In this document: positions 55,297 to 63,834 of the stretch, in pieces
Numbering within the stretch: the first letter of the stretch is position 1
Layout of the letters: the number at the start of each line of letters is the position of its first letter
Source: Rhizobium leguminosarum
GTDB taxonomy: Bacteria; Pseudomonadota; Alphaproteobacteria; Rhizobiales; Rhizobiaceae
Direction: 5' to 3'
Length of the DNA stretch: 64,000 nt
NCBI RefSeq assembly: GCF_001679785.1
Contig: NZ_CP016286.1
Coordinates: 4,908,501-4,972,500, forward strand
Position numbers and translations under genes: made by a program
Notes under the pieces: model-generated
Database searches by the model: none
Seen by the model: the letters and a program-made list of their open reading frames with translations, nothing else
Told to the model about the DNA's origin: nothing

Positions 55297-56793
55297 TCAG
55301 ACGAAGAGCGCGAACATAACCCAATAAATCATTGCCGCAAGCGCTGCCGAAACCGGCGCGGTGACGATCCAGGCGGCGATGATCGTCATGAAATGCGAAC
55401 GGCGCACGAGATAGCGCCGCCGGGTCTCGTGGATATTCGGCTCTTCCGGCTCGTCGATATCAAAGCTCTCGGCCTTGCGCCTTATATAGGCGATGCGGGC
55501 CTTCGAATGGCGCGTGTACCATTCGCGGAAGAATCCGACGCCGAAGACGGCGCCGACGGCGATATGCGTGGTGCTGACCGGCAGGCCGAGCCAGGAGGCG
55601 ACGATGACGGTAAAGGCTGTCGACAGCGCGACGCAATAGGCCCGCATCGGATTGAGCTTGGTGATCTCCTCGCCGACGAGGCGAATGAGGCGCGGCCCGA
55701 AGAGCAGCAGGCCGACGGAGATGCCGAAGGCGCCGATCAGCATGACCCAGAGCGGCGGGTGCCCGATGGCGTCGCCGCCGATGCCGACCGAATGGACGAT
55801 CGCCGAAAGCGGCCCGACCGCGTTCGAAACGTCGTTGGCGCCATGCGCGAAGGACAGCAGCGCTGCGGAGCCGATCAGCGGCAGCTTAAACAGAACCCGC
55901 AGCGAGCTGTTGCGGTTTTCAAGATCCCGCGCTTGGGCGAGAACGAGCGGCCGGGCGGCAAGCCAGCTCACCAGCCCGATGCCGATCCCGATAAGGATGA
56001 TGGTGAAAGACTGAAACCTGCCCGTGGGCGACAGCTGCAGCACCATATAGGCCATGAAGCCGCCGGCCATCACCGCAACCAGCACCGGCACCCAGCGCCG
56101 CGCGGCCGCGATCTTGTCGTCGCGATAGATGATCAGGGTTTTGACGAGATAAAGCAGCCCGGCCGCGATCAGCCCGCCGATCAGCGGCGAGGTGATCCAG
56201 CTCGCGGTGATCTCCAGCATCACCCGCCAGTTCACCGGCTCCGGCCCGACGGCTGAGATGCCGGCGCCGATCACCGCCCCGACGATCGCATGGGTGGTGG
56301 AGACCGGCGCGTTCATCCAGGTTGCAAGGTTGATCCAGAGGGCTGCGGCCATCAGGGCCGCCATCATGATCCAGCCGAGCAGCGCCGGCGGTACCTGGAC
56401 GGCGTCGACAATGTTTGTGGAAATCGTCTTGACGACCTCGCCGCCGGCGATCGTGGCGCCAAGAACTTCGAAAATCGCGGCGATGATCAGTGCCTGGCCC
56501 ATCGTCATGGCGCGCGCGCCGACGGCGGCGCCGACATTGTTGGTCACGTCATTGGCGCCGATGTTCATCGCCATGTAGCCGGCAAGGGCCGCCGCCGCGA
56601 CGACGAGCATCGCTCCCGGCCGGTCGAACACGTAGACACCGGCAAAGAGCATGGCCAGACCGACAAAGATCAGCCCGAGACCAGGCGGCACCAGCCGCCG
56701 CAAAACATGCTTCGCCGCGTCCTCGGCATGGGTGATCTTGTCGAGGTCCTTATCGAGCGTGCGTTTCGTGAGGACTGCGGGACGTGGCGGCAT
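55297..56793 (-). CDS. PiT-family inorganic phosphate transporter
   Basis: A 498-residue membrane protein with two inverted halves, each with the PiT signature GANDVxN: NIGANDVTNNVGAAVG and FAHGANDVSNAVGPLSAI. GLPVSTTHIAVGAVFG and PVSTTHAIVGAVIG pair similarly. Ten to twelve helices are predicted, with a long soluble N-terminus of about 35 residues. It probably performs phosphate or metal-phosphate symport. It ends 17 bases before rsmE on the same strand. It is longer than the Pit of the rhizobial pap-pit operon and no PhoU-like gene is adjacent. Confidence 0.93.
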   Translation of the reverse strand: MPPRPAVLTKRTLDKDLDKITHAEDAAKHVLRRLVPPGLGLIFVGLAMLFAGVYVFDRPGAMLVVAAAALAGYMAMNIGANDVTNNVGAAVGARAMTMGQALIIAAIFEVLGATIAGGEVVKTISTNIVDAVQVPPALLGWIMMAALMAAALWINLATWMNAPVSTTHAIVGAVIGAGISAVGPEPVNWRVMLEITASWITSPLIGGLIAAGLLYLVKTLIIYRDDKIAAARRWVPVLVAVMAGGFMAYMVLQLSPTGRFQSFTIILIGIGIGLVSWLAARPLVLAQARDLENRNSSLRVLFKLPLIGSAALLSFAHGANDVSNAVGPLSAIVHSVGIGGDAIGHPPLWVMLIGAFGISVGLLLFGPRLIRLVGEEITKLNPMRAYCVALSTAFTVIVASWLGLPVSTTHIAVGAVFGVGFFREWYTRHSKARIAYIRRKAESFDIDEPEEPNIHETRRRYLVRRSHFMTIIAAWIVTAPVSAALAAMIYWVMFALFV

Positions 56794-56855
56794 TCTTTTT
56801 CCTGAGGATGAATCTGCTTCTACGCTGCTTTCCTAGCAGCGCAAGATGGCAGGAT

Positions 56856-57398
56856 TCATTCTGCCGGAATTTGTTTCACTTCTGGAATTTGCTTCGCCGC
56901 CTTGGCCGAAAGCCTGTCGGCCATCCTTTGCTTGAAGGCGAGGAAAAGGTGGCGGAGCTCCGGTTCGCGCACGCGCGCCGCCGCTTCGTCGAATGAAACC
57001 CATTCGATGCGGCGTTCGCCCTTTTCCTTGAAGTTCTTCGCCATGTCGGTGACTTCGAGCGCATAGACCTGCACCTTGCAGATCACCTGCACCCCGTCGC
57101 GCAGCACCTTCGAATAGGTGTAGGCGCCGAGCGTCTCCGCTTCGACGACGCCGCGGACGCCGGCTTCCTCGAAGGCTTCCTGCGTCGCAACCTCATGGGC
57201 GCATTTGCGCGTCATCGGCCAGCCCTTGGGAATGACCCAGCGGCCGGTGTCGCGGCTCGTCATCAACAGTACCTCGACCTCGCCGCTCTTCTTCTTTACC
57301 CGATAGCAGAGCGCACCATATTGCTGTCGCGGCGGACGCCGGAACATCAGTTGCACATCGGAAGCCAGTCGGGCGAGAAGAGTCAATTGTCGGGTCAC
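56856..57398 (-). CDS. NUDIX hydrolase (diphosphoinositol-polyphosphate-phosphatase-like)
   Basis: A 180-residue protein with a NUDIX box variant (PKGWPMTRKCAHEVATQEAFEEAGV), in which the final EExG metal motif is intact. The PKGWPM opening and length resemble DIPP-type/Ap4A-cleaving rhizobial NUDIX proteins. The GTG at 57398 gives the longest reading; an ATG at 57347 fits the family core. The likely substrate is a nucleoside polyphosphate, but this is inferred from family only. Confidence 0.85.
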   Translation of the reverse strand: MTRQLTLLARLASDVQLMFRRPPRQQYGALCYRVKKKSGEVEVLLMTSRDTGRWVIPKGWPMTRKCAHEVATQEAFEEAGVRGVVEAETLGAYTYSKVLRDGVQVICKVQVYALEVTDMAKNFKEKGERRIEWVSFDEAAARVREPELRHLFLAFKQRMADRLSAKAAKQIPEVKQIPAE

Positions 57399-57651
57399 CT
57401 TCGCAGTCGTCGTTAGGAATCACTCATATACGTATATCACGGAAAGCTTACTCAATCCAAAATAGGCGTGACGATTCGAAACGCGATTTGATCGCCGTTC
57501 ATAGGGAAATTGAGGCGGAACAGTTTCGAAAAATCCGCCACATCCTGTCTCGAATGCGTCACATTGCACAGCTGTACAATATGGCGTGAACTTGCCTTTC
57601 GTTCAATGGCGAGATCTAGTGATCCACCATGATTTTGTGAATGTCGTCCCC

Positions 57652-58527
57652 ATGCGTCTTCCCCCGCTCAATGCCATCCGCGCCTTCGAGGCCGTCTGCC
57701 GTCACGGCAGCATTCTGAAGGCTGCCGAAGAGCTGAATGTGGTGCGCGGCGCCGTGCGCCAGCAGATCGACATGCTGGAGAATCACTTCGGCCGCAAGCT
57801 CTTCCTGCGTGACGGCCGCAGGCTGGTCCCGACCTTGCAGGCCAGCGCTTTTGCAGCCGCCGCGAGTGCGGCTTTCGACATTCTGCAGCGCGCTGCTTCG
57901 GAGCTTGAAGGCGTGGTGCCGGGCCGCATCCGCCTTGGCGTGCCCTCCGCCTTCGCAGTCTGGTGGCTGATGCCGCGCGTGGCAGACATGCAGGCGAGCC
58001 TCGGCCATACCGTCGACATCGTGCCGATGACCGTGGTCGAACCGTTGCAGATGCACCCCGAATTGGACGCTGTGATCATGGGCGGCGAATACCGGCCGGC
58101 CGCAGGCATTACCGCCCTGCGGTTCATGGCGGACGAGTTCGGCCCGGTCGCGACGCCTTCGCTTGCCGCGACACTATCGAGCGGCCCGGCGGCGATGGGC
58201 GCGCTGACGATGCTTGTCAGCCGCAGCGTTCCGAAACTCTGGGACGAATGGTTTGCCGAAAGCGGCACGCAGCCGGTCGTCTATTCCCGCGCCCAGGAAT
58301 TCGAGGATCTGCTACTGGCGCTGGGGGCTGCCCGCTCCGGGCTTGGCATCGCGCTTGCCCCGCGTGCTTCTATCGAGGACGATCTCCAGCGCGGGCATCT
58401 GGTCGCGCCCCATGGCTTCATCTCCCGGCCATCGGGCTATAGCCTCTGCTGCCGCACGCCGGATGCGAAACGGCCGGCCTTTGCGGCTTTGTCCGGCTGG
58501 CTGCTTCGTTGCGGGATGTCGGGTTGA
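57652..58527 (+). CDS. LysR-family regulator (GcvA-type)
   Basis: A 291-residue LTTR that begins MRLPPLNAIRAFEAVCRHGSILKAAEELNVVRGAVRQQIDMLE, the N-terminal helix-turn-helix of the GcvA/AmpR subgroup. The effector domain follows (RIRLGVPSAFAVWWLMPRVADM, and a LLLALGAARSGLGIALAPR pocket strand). The start at 57652 matches the family; the frame is open upstream to 57586. The target is not evident; flanking genes are a NUDIX gene (divergent) and the SAHH-like gene. Confidence 0.9.
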   Translation: MRLPPLNAIRAFEAVCRHGSILKAAEELNVVRGAVRQQIDMLENHFGRKLFLRDGRRLVPTLQASAFAAAASAAFDILQRAASELEGVVPGRIRLGVPSAFAVWWLMPRVADMQASLGHTVDIVPMTVVEPLQMHPELDAVIMGGEYRPAAGITALRFMADEFGPVATPSLAATLSSGPAAMGALTMLVSRSVPKLWDEWFAESGTQPVVYSRAQEFEDLLLALGAARSGLGIALAPRASIEDDLQRGHLVAPHGFISRPSGYSLCCRTPDAKRPAFAALSGWLLRCGMSG

Positions 58528-58935
58528 AGGGGCGTGGCGGTTCGGACCCAATCAAGACCCCTCCCCAACCCCTCCCCACAAGGGGGAGGGGCTTAACCTG
58601 CCGCACCCGTTTTCCAGATCTGCGACGTTTCGAGTGGAAAGAGGCGGGCGCTCCGGGTTAGTCCCTCCCCCTTGTGGGGAGGGGTTGGGGAGGGGACTTT
58701 CGCAAAGGTGGACGGGGAACGGAGAGGGCGCGGAATGTCCATTCGCCCCGCAAGCTGGGGTCCGAAGGACGGGTCGAGACCTGCGGCTCGACCCCGGTCG
58801 GTGCCGGCAGGCGGATGAGGGGCACCGGACACCGGCCTGAAAGGGCAGATTTTCTGCCCCTTCGCCAGAATTACTTCCATATTCGCAGCCCTGTTGCTCC
58901 GCTAAAAACAGCACCAACACGCAAATAGGAAAGAG
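58528..58935. other. 408-bp intergenic region with long C-rich inverted repeat
   Basis: It contains the 33-bp inverted repeat at 58558-58591 / 58663-58695 and otherwise no gene. The last 40 bases are the leader of the SAHH-like gene. Confidence 0.6.
58558..58695. repeat. Inverted repeat of C/G-tract palindromes (33-bp arms)
   Basis: The left arm CCCCTCCCCAACCCCTCCCC-ACAAGGGGGAGGG (58558-58590) is matched exactly by its complement at 58663-58695. Each arm also contains its own small palindrome around ACAAG/CTTGT. Such blocks are common between rhizobial genes. Confidence 0.8.
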
Positions 58936-60096
58936 ATGATGGAAAAGAGCGCAACCCGCATCGACTGGATCGGCAACAGCTGCCGGCTGCTCAAGGCGAC
59001 GGCGGCCGAATTCGAGCGGACGCGTCCTTTCGAGGGCCTGTCGATCGGCACCGGCATTCATCTCGAGCCGAAGACGGTGGCGCTGCTGATGACGCTTCGC
59101 GCCGGCGGCGCGCGTCTCGTCTGCACCGGCAATCTCAACAGCACCCAGCCTTCGACGGTCGAGTTCCTGCGTTCCCAGGGCATCACGGTCTTTGCCACGC
59201 AGACGACCGATCCCGCCGCCCATCATCAGAGCCTCGAAGCAGTGATCGCCGAAAAGCCTGATCTGCTGCTCGACAATGGCGGCGATCTCTTCGCGATCGC
59301 GGCGGAAAAACCCTACGCCAATCTCCGCGGCGGCACCGAGGAAACCACCTCCGGCCGCACCCGCCTGCTGCCGATCCGCGAGCGCCTGAACATGCCGATC
59401 CTCGTCATCAACGACAGCCCGATCAAGCAGTTCGCCGAAAACAGGCATGCCGTCGGCCAGAGCCTGTTTGAAAGCTACCTGCGCTTCACCAACCGCTCCA
59501 CCAACGGCAAACGCGTGACGGTGTTCGGCTACGGCGCCTGCGGCAAGGGCACGGCTGCTTGTTTCCGCAATGCCTTTTCCACCGTCAGCGTCGTCGATAC
59601 CGATCCGGTGACGACACTCGAAGCCCATCTCGACGGCTTCGTCACGCCGCTGCGCGATGCGGCGATCCGCTCGGCAGATATCATCGTCACCGTCACGGGT
59701 TTTGCCGCTATCGTGACGGCGGCCGACCTGCCGCTGGTCAAGGACGGCGCGATCCTGATGAATGGCGGCCATTTCCCGCATGAGATCGATGTCGAGGCTT
59801 TCCGCCGCCATCCCGATGTCGCCGGTATCGATCGTTATGAGGCCGATCACATCGAGACCTTCCATCTCAGCGACGGCCGCTCCTTCCATGTGCTCGGCGG
59901 CGGCCACATGGCCAATCTCGCCGGCCCGCGGCCGCTCGGCAATACCGTCGAATCGATGGATCTCGGCTTCACCCTTCAGGCCCGCTGCCTGGAACGCATC
60001 GCCAAGGGCGAGGCCGGTCCCCAATCCTGCATCGTGCCTGTGCCCTCCGATATCGATGCGATGGTCGCGAACGCCTATCTCGATCTGGCGCGCTGA
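58936..60096 (+). CDS. Divergent S-adenosylhomocysteine hydrolase-like protein
   Basis: A 386-residue protein with clear SAHH architecture: GGTEETTSGRTRL (catalytic Glu), INDSPIK (Lys kept), NAD-binding FGYGACGKGTAA, and NGGHFPHEID (His kept). However, the STQD aspartate is replaced (NSTQPS), the Asp after the catalytic Lys is replaced, the adenine-side MGHP His is absent (GPRPLGN), and the protein ends before the Lys-Tyr tail that clamps NAD of the partner subunit. True AhcY is 430-470 residues. It may bind NAD and a related nucleoside substrate but probably is not the housekeeping enzyme. AGGAAAGAG precedes the start. Confidence 0.85.
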   Translation: MMEKSATRIDWIGNSCRLLKATAAEFERTRPFEGLSIGTGIHLEPKTVALLMTLRAGGARLVCTGNLNSTQPSTVEFLRSQGITVFATQTTDPAAHHQSLEAVIAEKPDLLLDNGGDLFAIAAEKPYANLRGGTEETTSGRTRLLPIRERLNMPILVINDSPIKQFAENRHAVGQSLFESYLRFTNRSTNGKRVTVFGYGACGKGTAACFRNAFSTVSVVDTDPVTTLEAHLDGFVTPLRDAAIRSADIIVTVTGFAAIVTAADLPLVKDGAILMNGGHFPHEIDVEAFRRHPDVAGIDRYEADHIETFHLSDGRSFHVLGGGHMANLAGPRPLGNTVESMDLGFTLQARCLERIAKGEAGPQSCIVPVPSDIDAMVANAYLDLAR

Positions 60097-60109
60097 ATCG
60101 GCGCCGCCG

Positions 60110-61006
60110 TCAGCGCTCCCAGTAGGGGACGGGGCCATAAAGTTCCGCGAGATAGTCGATGAACAGTCGCACCTTGGCCGGCAGGAACTGCCGGCTGGGA
60201 TAGACGGCCGACAGAGCGACATTGTGCGAGCTTTCGTAGGCGGGCAGCACCTGCACGAGGCGGCCACTCTTGAGCTCTTCGCCGATATCCCAGGTGGAGC
60301 GCAGCGCGATCCCGAGACCGGCGATGACAGCCTCGCGGATCACCTCGCTGGAATTGGTGATGAGCAAGCCCTCCGGCCTGAGGTTGAGCGCCCCGTCCGG
60401 CCCCTTCAGCCGCCAGGTGTCGTTATTATGGGCCGGCAGGCAGCGATGGTGTTTCAGCTCGTCGATGTGCTTCGGTTCGCCATGCGCCGCAAGGTAATCC
60501 GGCGAAGCGCAGAGCAGCCGGCGCACCGGCGCCAGCCTTCGGGCAACGAGGCTCGAATCGGTGAGTTCGGCAATGCGGATCGCCAGATCGAAGCCGCCGC
60601 CGACGATGTCGCTGAATTCGTCGGTCAGCACCAGGTTGATCGCAAGCTCCGGATGCGCCTCCATGAAATCCTTCAGGTGCGGCGCTATATGCATGCGCCC
60701 GAAGGAGGTCGGGGCCGAGATCTTCAGCGTGCCGTGCATCTGCGCCGAGCGGCCGGAAATATAGAATTCCGCCTCTTCAAGCCCGGCGAGAATGCCGAGA
60801 ACCCGGTCGTAAAAGCCCTGTCCGGCCTCCGTCAGCGAGATCTGTCGCGTCGTGCGCTGCAAAAGCCGGGTACCGAGCCGGTCCTCCAGCCGCTTGATCC
60901 GTTTGGAGACGACGGCCGGCGAAAAGCCGAGCGCCCGCCCGGCGAGCGACATGCTTCCGGTCGAAACGACCTTGGCAAAGATTTCGAGATCACCCAGATT
61001 GGTCAT
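60110..61006 (-). CDS. LysR-family transcriptional regulator
   Basis: A 298-residue LTTR of the AaeR/DmlR subgroup: LGDLEIFAKVVSTGSMSLAGRALGFSPAVVSKRIKRLEDRLGTRLLQRTTRQISLTEAG, then LKISAPTSFGRMHIAPHL for the effector domain. It is divergent from glcD across 160 bases that contain nested palindromes, so it is the likely regulator of the glycolate oxidase genes. It converges with the SAHH-like gene (13-bp gap). Confidence 0.92.
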   Translation of the reverse strand: MTNLGDLEIFAKVVSTGSMSLAGRALGFSPAVVSKRIKRLEDRLGTRLLQRTTRQISLTEAGQGFYDRVLGILAGLEEAEFYISGRSAQMHGTLKISAPTSFGRMHIAPHLKDFMEAHPELAINLVLTDEFSDIVGGGFDLAIRIAELTDSSLVARRLAPVRRLLCASPDYLAAHGEPKHIDELKHHRCLPAHNNDTWRLKGPDGALNLRPEGLLITNSSEVIREAVIAGLGIALRSTWDIGEELKSGRLVQVLPAYESSHNVALSAVYPSRQFLPAKVRLFIDYLAELYGPVPYWER

Positions 61007-61041
61007 ACGGTTTTCGTGACTTTTCCCCTTTTGGCATAAGT

Positions 61042-61078
61042 GCTTAGCATTTGCGCCACTTTCGGGAAAGTGCTAAGC
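61042..61078. promoter_or_regulatory. Nested palindromes between LysR gene and glcD (candidate operator)
   Basis: GCTTAGCA at 61042-61049 is inverted exactly at 61071-61078. Between them lies a second palindrome, CACTTTC-GG-GAAAGTG (61057-61072). The layout (two dyads in a divergent LTTR/target spacer) fits an LTTR recognition and activation site pair. Confidence 0.45.
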
Positions 61079-61166
61079 CGGTCTATCGGCGGCAGGGAGG
61101 TCGGGGCCGGTTTCCGTTGTCATCTTCCCGCTGTCATTCCCCGTCGTCAGGGCCAGGGAGAACGCC

Positions 61167-62606
61167 ATGTCCGACGCCATTTCGTTTCTCGAGCCCCGCG
61201 CCGACGTGCTGGCGCGCCGCGCCCAGATCGTCGCCGATCTGACCGATCTTCTGCCGCCGGAATGCCTGGTGCATGAGGCGCGCGAGCTGGTGCCGTTCGA
61301 GACCGACGCTTTCGTGTCCTACCGCCGCCTGCCGCTCGCCGTTGCCCTGCCGCGCACCACGGCCGAGGTTTCCGCCATCATGCGTTATTGCAATCGCTAC
61401 GGCATTCCCGTCGTGCCGCGCGGCGCCGGCACTTCGCTCTCCGGCGGCGCCATTCCGCAGGAAGATGCCGTCGTGCTCGGCCTGTCGAAGATGAACAGCA
61501 TCCTCGAAATCGATCTGCCGAACCGCGTTGCCGTGGTCCAGGCGGGCGTCACCAATCTCAATATTTCCGAATCCGTCTCCGCGGACGGTTTTTTCTATGC
61601 GCCCGACCCGAGCTCGCAGCTCGCCTGCACCATCGGCGGCAATATCGGCATGAATTCCGGCGGCGCCCACTGCCTGAAATACGGCGTCACCACCAATAAT
61701 CTGCTCGGCGTCAGGATGGTGCTGGTCGACGGCACCGTGATCGAGCTTGGCGGCAAGGCGCTGGATGCGGCAGGCTATGACCTGCTCGGCCTCGTCTGCG
61801 GCCATGAAGGCCAGCTTGGCATCGTCACCGAGGCGACGGTGCGGTTGATCGCCAAGCCGGAAGGCGCGCGCCCGGTGCTCTTCGGCTTCGAGGGTTCGGA
61901 GGAGGCCGGCGCCTGCGTTGCCGATGTCATCGCCGCCGGCATTATCCCGGTTGCGATCGAATTCATGGACAAGCCGGCAATCGAGATCTGCGAGGCCTTC
62001 GCCCATGCCGGATATCCGCTCGATGTCGGTGCGCTGCTGATCGTCGAGGTCGAGGGTTCGGAAGCGGAGATGGACGCGGCGCTGAAGGACATCGTCGAGA
62101 TCGCCCGCCGGCATGCTGTCAAGACCGTGCGCGAATGTCAGTCGGCGACCGAGGCGGCGCTGATCTGGAAGGGCCGCAAATCCGCCTTCGGCGCCACCGG
62201 CCGCATCGCCGACTATATCTGCATGGATGGCACCGTGCCGCTCAGCCAGCTCTCCTACGTGCTGAAGCGGACCGCCGAGATCGTCGATCATTACGGCCTG
62301 CGCGTCGCCAACGTCTTCCATGCCGGCGACGGCAATATGCATCCGCTGATCCTCTTCAACGCCAATGATCCGGAGGATGCCGCCCGCGCGGAAGCCGCCG
62401 GCAACGATATCCTGAGGCTCTGCGTCGATGCCGGCGGCTGCCTCACCGGCGAACACGGCGTCGGTATCGAGAAGCGCGACCTGATGCGGCACCAATATTC
62501 CGAGGTGGATCTCGCCCAGCAAATGGCGGCCCGCGCCGCCTTCGATCCGGGCTGGCTCCTCAATCCGTCGAAGGTCTTTCCGCTCGAGGGGCGTCCAGCT
62601 GCATGA
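61167..62606 (+). CDS. glcD: Glycolate oxidase FAD-linked subunit
   Basis: A 479-residue FAD_binding_4/FAD-oxidase_C protein. VVPRGAGTSLSGGA, FAPDPSS-type FYAPDPSSQLACTIGGNIGMNSGG, KYGVTTNNLLG, GHEGQLGIVTEAT, FHAGDGNMHPLI and GEHGVGIEKRDL are all GlcD hallmarks. It oxidises glycolate to glyoxylate together with GlcE and the FeS subunit GlcF. Its TGA overlaps the glcE ATG by four bases. Confidence 0.95.
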   Translation: MSDAISFLEPRADVLARRAQIVADLTDLLPPECLVHEARELVPFETDAFVSYRRLPLAVALPRTTAEVSAIMRYCNRYGIPVVPRGAGTSLSGGAIPQEDAVVLGLSKMNSILEIDLPNRVAVVQAGVTNLNISESVSADGFFYAPDPSSQLACTIGGNIGMNSGGAHCLKYGVTTNNLLGVRMVLVDGTVIELGGKALDAAGYDLLGLVCGHEGQLGIVTEATVRLIAKPEGARPVLFGFEGSEEAGACVADVIAAGIIPVAIEFMDKPAIEICEAFAHAGYPLDVGALLIVEVEGSEAEMDAALKDIVEIARRHAVKTVRECQSATEAALIWKGRKSAFGATGRIADYICMDGTVPLSQLSYVLKRTAEIVDHYGLRVANVFHAGDGNMHPLILFNANDPEDAARAEAAGNDILRLCVDAGGCLTGEHGVGIEKRDLMRHQYSEVDLAQQMAARAAFDPGWLLNPSKVFPLEGRPAA

Positions 62607-63802
62607 TCGATCTGATGCCGAAGACCGAGGAAGAGGCGGCGGCGATCGTCCGCGCCCATGCGGAAGCCGGCCGGCCGCTCGCAATCTGCGGCGGCGATAG
62701 CCGCTCGGGTTTCGGCAATGCGGTTGCCGCCGAAGACCGGCTGCGCCCGAGCGAAATCTCCGGCATCGTCGCCTACAACCCCGGCGAAATGGTCATGACC
62801 GTCCGATCCGGCACGCCGCTTGCCGAGGTCGAGGCGGCACTTTCAGACAGCGGCCAGATGCTCGCCTTCGAGCCGATGGATCATCGCCCGGTGATGGGCA
62901 CATCGGGCGAGCCGACCATTGGCGGCGTTTTCGCCGCCAATGTCTCCGGCCCGCGCCGCCTGATCGCCGGTGCCGCCCGCGACAGCCTGCTCGGCGTGCG
63001 CTTTGTCAACGGCAGGGGCGAGATCATCAAGGCCGGTGGTCGGGTGATGAAGAATGTCACCGGCCTCGACCTCGCCAAGCTGATTGCCGGCTCGCATGGC
63101 ACGCTGGGCTTCCTTACCGAAGTCACCTTCCGCGTGCCGCCGCGCCCGAAGACGGAGCGGACGGTGGTGCTATCAGGTCTCAACGACGCCGAGGCGGCAA
63201 ACGCCATGGCGGCGGCGATGGCCCTGCCGGTCGAAGTCTCAGCCGCCGCCCATCTGCCGCTGACGGTGACGTGGAAATTCCTCGCCGGCAAATTGCCCGA
63301 GGGCGAGGCGACGGTTCTGCGCATCGAAGGCCTGCCGGGCTCGGTCGACGTGCGCATCGAAAAGCTTGCCGCAGCAATGTCGGGCGTCGCCACGGTCACG
63401 CGGCTGGAACAGCCGGAAAGCTTCAGGCTCTGGCAGGACATCCGCGACGTGCTGCCCTATGCCGACGGCACGGCGCGACCAGTCTGGCGCGTCTCGGTTG
63501 CCCCTGGCACCGGCCATCAGCTGGTCGCAGCCCTCCGCCTCGAGGCAGGCGTCGACGCCTTCTACGACTGGCAGGGCGGCCTCGTCTGGATGCGCATGGA
63601 AGCATGCCCCGAAGCCGAACTGGTTCGTCGCTACATCAAGGCGCTCGGCGGCGGCCACGCGACGCTGATCCGTGCATCTGGTGAGGCGAGGGCGGTTACA
63701 TCCGCCTTCCATCCGGAGCCCGAGGCGGTGGCGATGTTGTCCCGGCGGGTGAAGGAAAAATTCGATCCGGCGGGAATCTTCAATCCGGGGAAGATGGGGT
63801 GA
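62603..63802 (+). CDS. glcE: Glycolate oxidase subunit GlcE
   Basis: A 399-residue paralogue of GlcD with the FAD-binding part only (GGDSRSGFGNAV, GTSGEPTIGGVFAANVSGPRRL, GRVMKNVTGLDLAKLIAGSHGTLGFLTEVTFRV) and a diverged C-terminus ending FDPAGIFNPGKM. It overlaps glcD by four bases, so the two are translated together. GlcF should follow but lies beyond the window; an inverted repeat separates them. Confidence 0.93.
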   Translation: MIDLMPKTEEEAAAIVRAHAEAGRPLAICGGDSRSGFGNAVAAEDRLRPSEISGIVAYNPGEMVMTVRSGTPLAEVEAALSDSGQMLAFEPMDHRPVMGTSGEPTIGGVFAANVSGPRRLIAGAARDSLLGVRFVNGRGEIIKAGGRVMKNVTGLDLAKLIAGSHGTLGFLTEVTFRVPPRPKTERTVVLSGLNDAEAANAMAAAMALPVEVSAAAHLPLTVTWKFLAGKLPEGEATVLRIEGLPGSVDVRIEKLAAAMSGVATVTRLEQPESFRLWQDIRDVLPYADGTARPVWRVSVAPGTGHQLVAALRLEAGVDAFYDWQGGLVWMRMEACPEAELVRRYIKALGGGHATLIRASGEARAVTSAFHPEPEAVAMLSRRVKEKFDPAGIFNPGKMG

Positions 63803-63834
63803 AGGATAAGATGAGTTTGTGCTTGGGTTACCCC

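Noticed and set aside
58552..60267. 571-residue minus-strand frame over the SAHH-like gene
   Set aside because: The plus strand has SAHH motifs and a ribosome site; the minus frame crosses the inverted repeat and has no recognisable domain.
61134..62684. 516-residue minus-strand frame over glcD
   Set aside because: glcD motifs on the plus strand are unambiguous; the other frame is a high-GC shadow.
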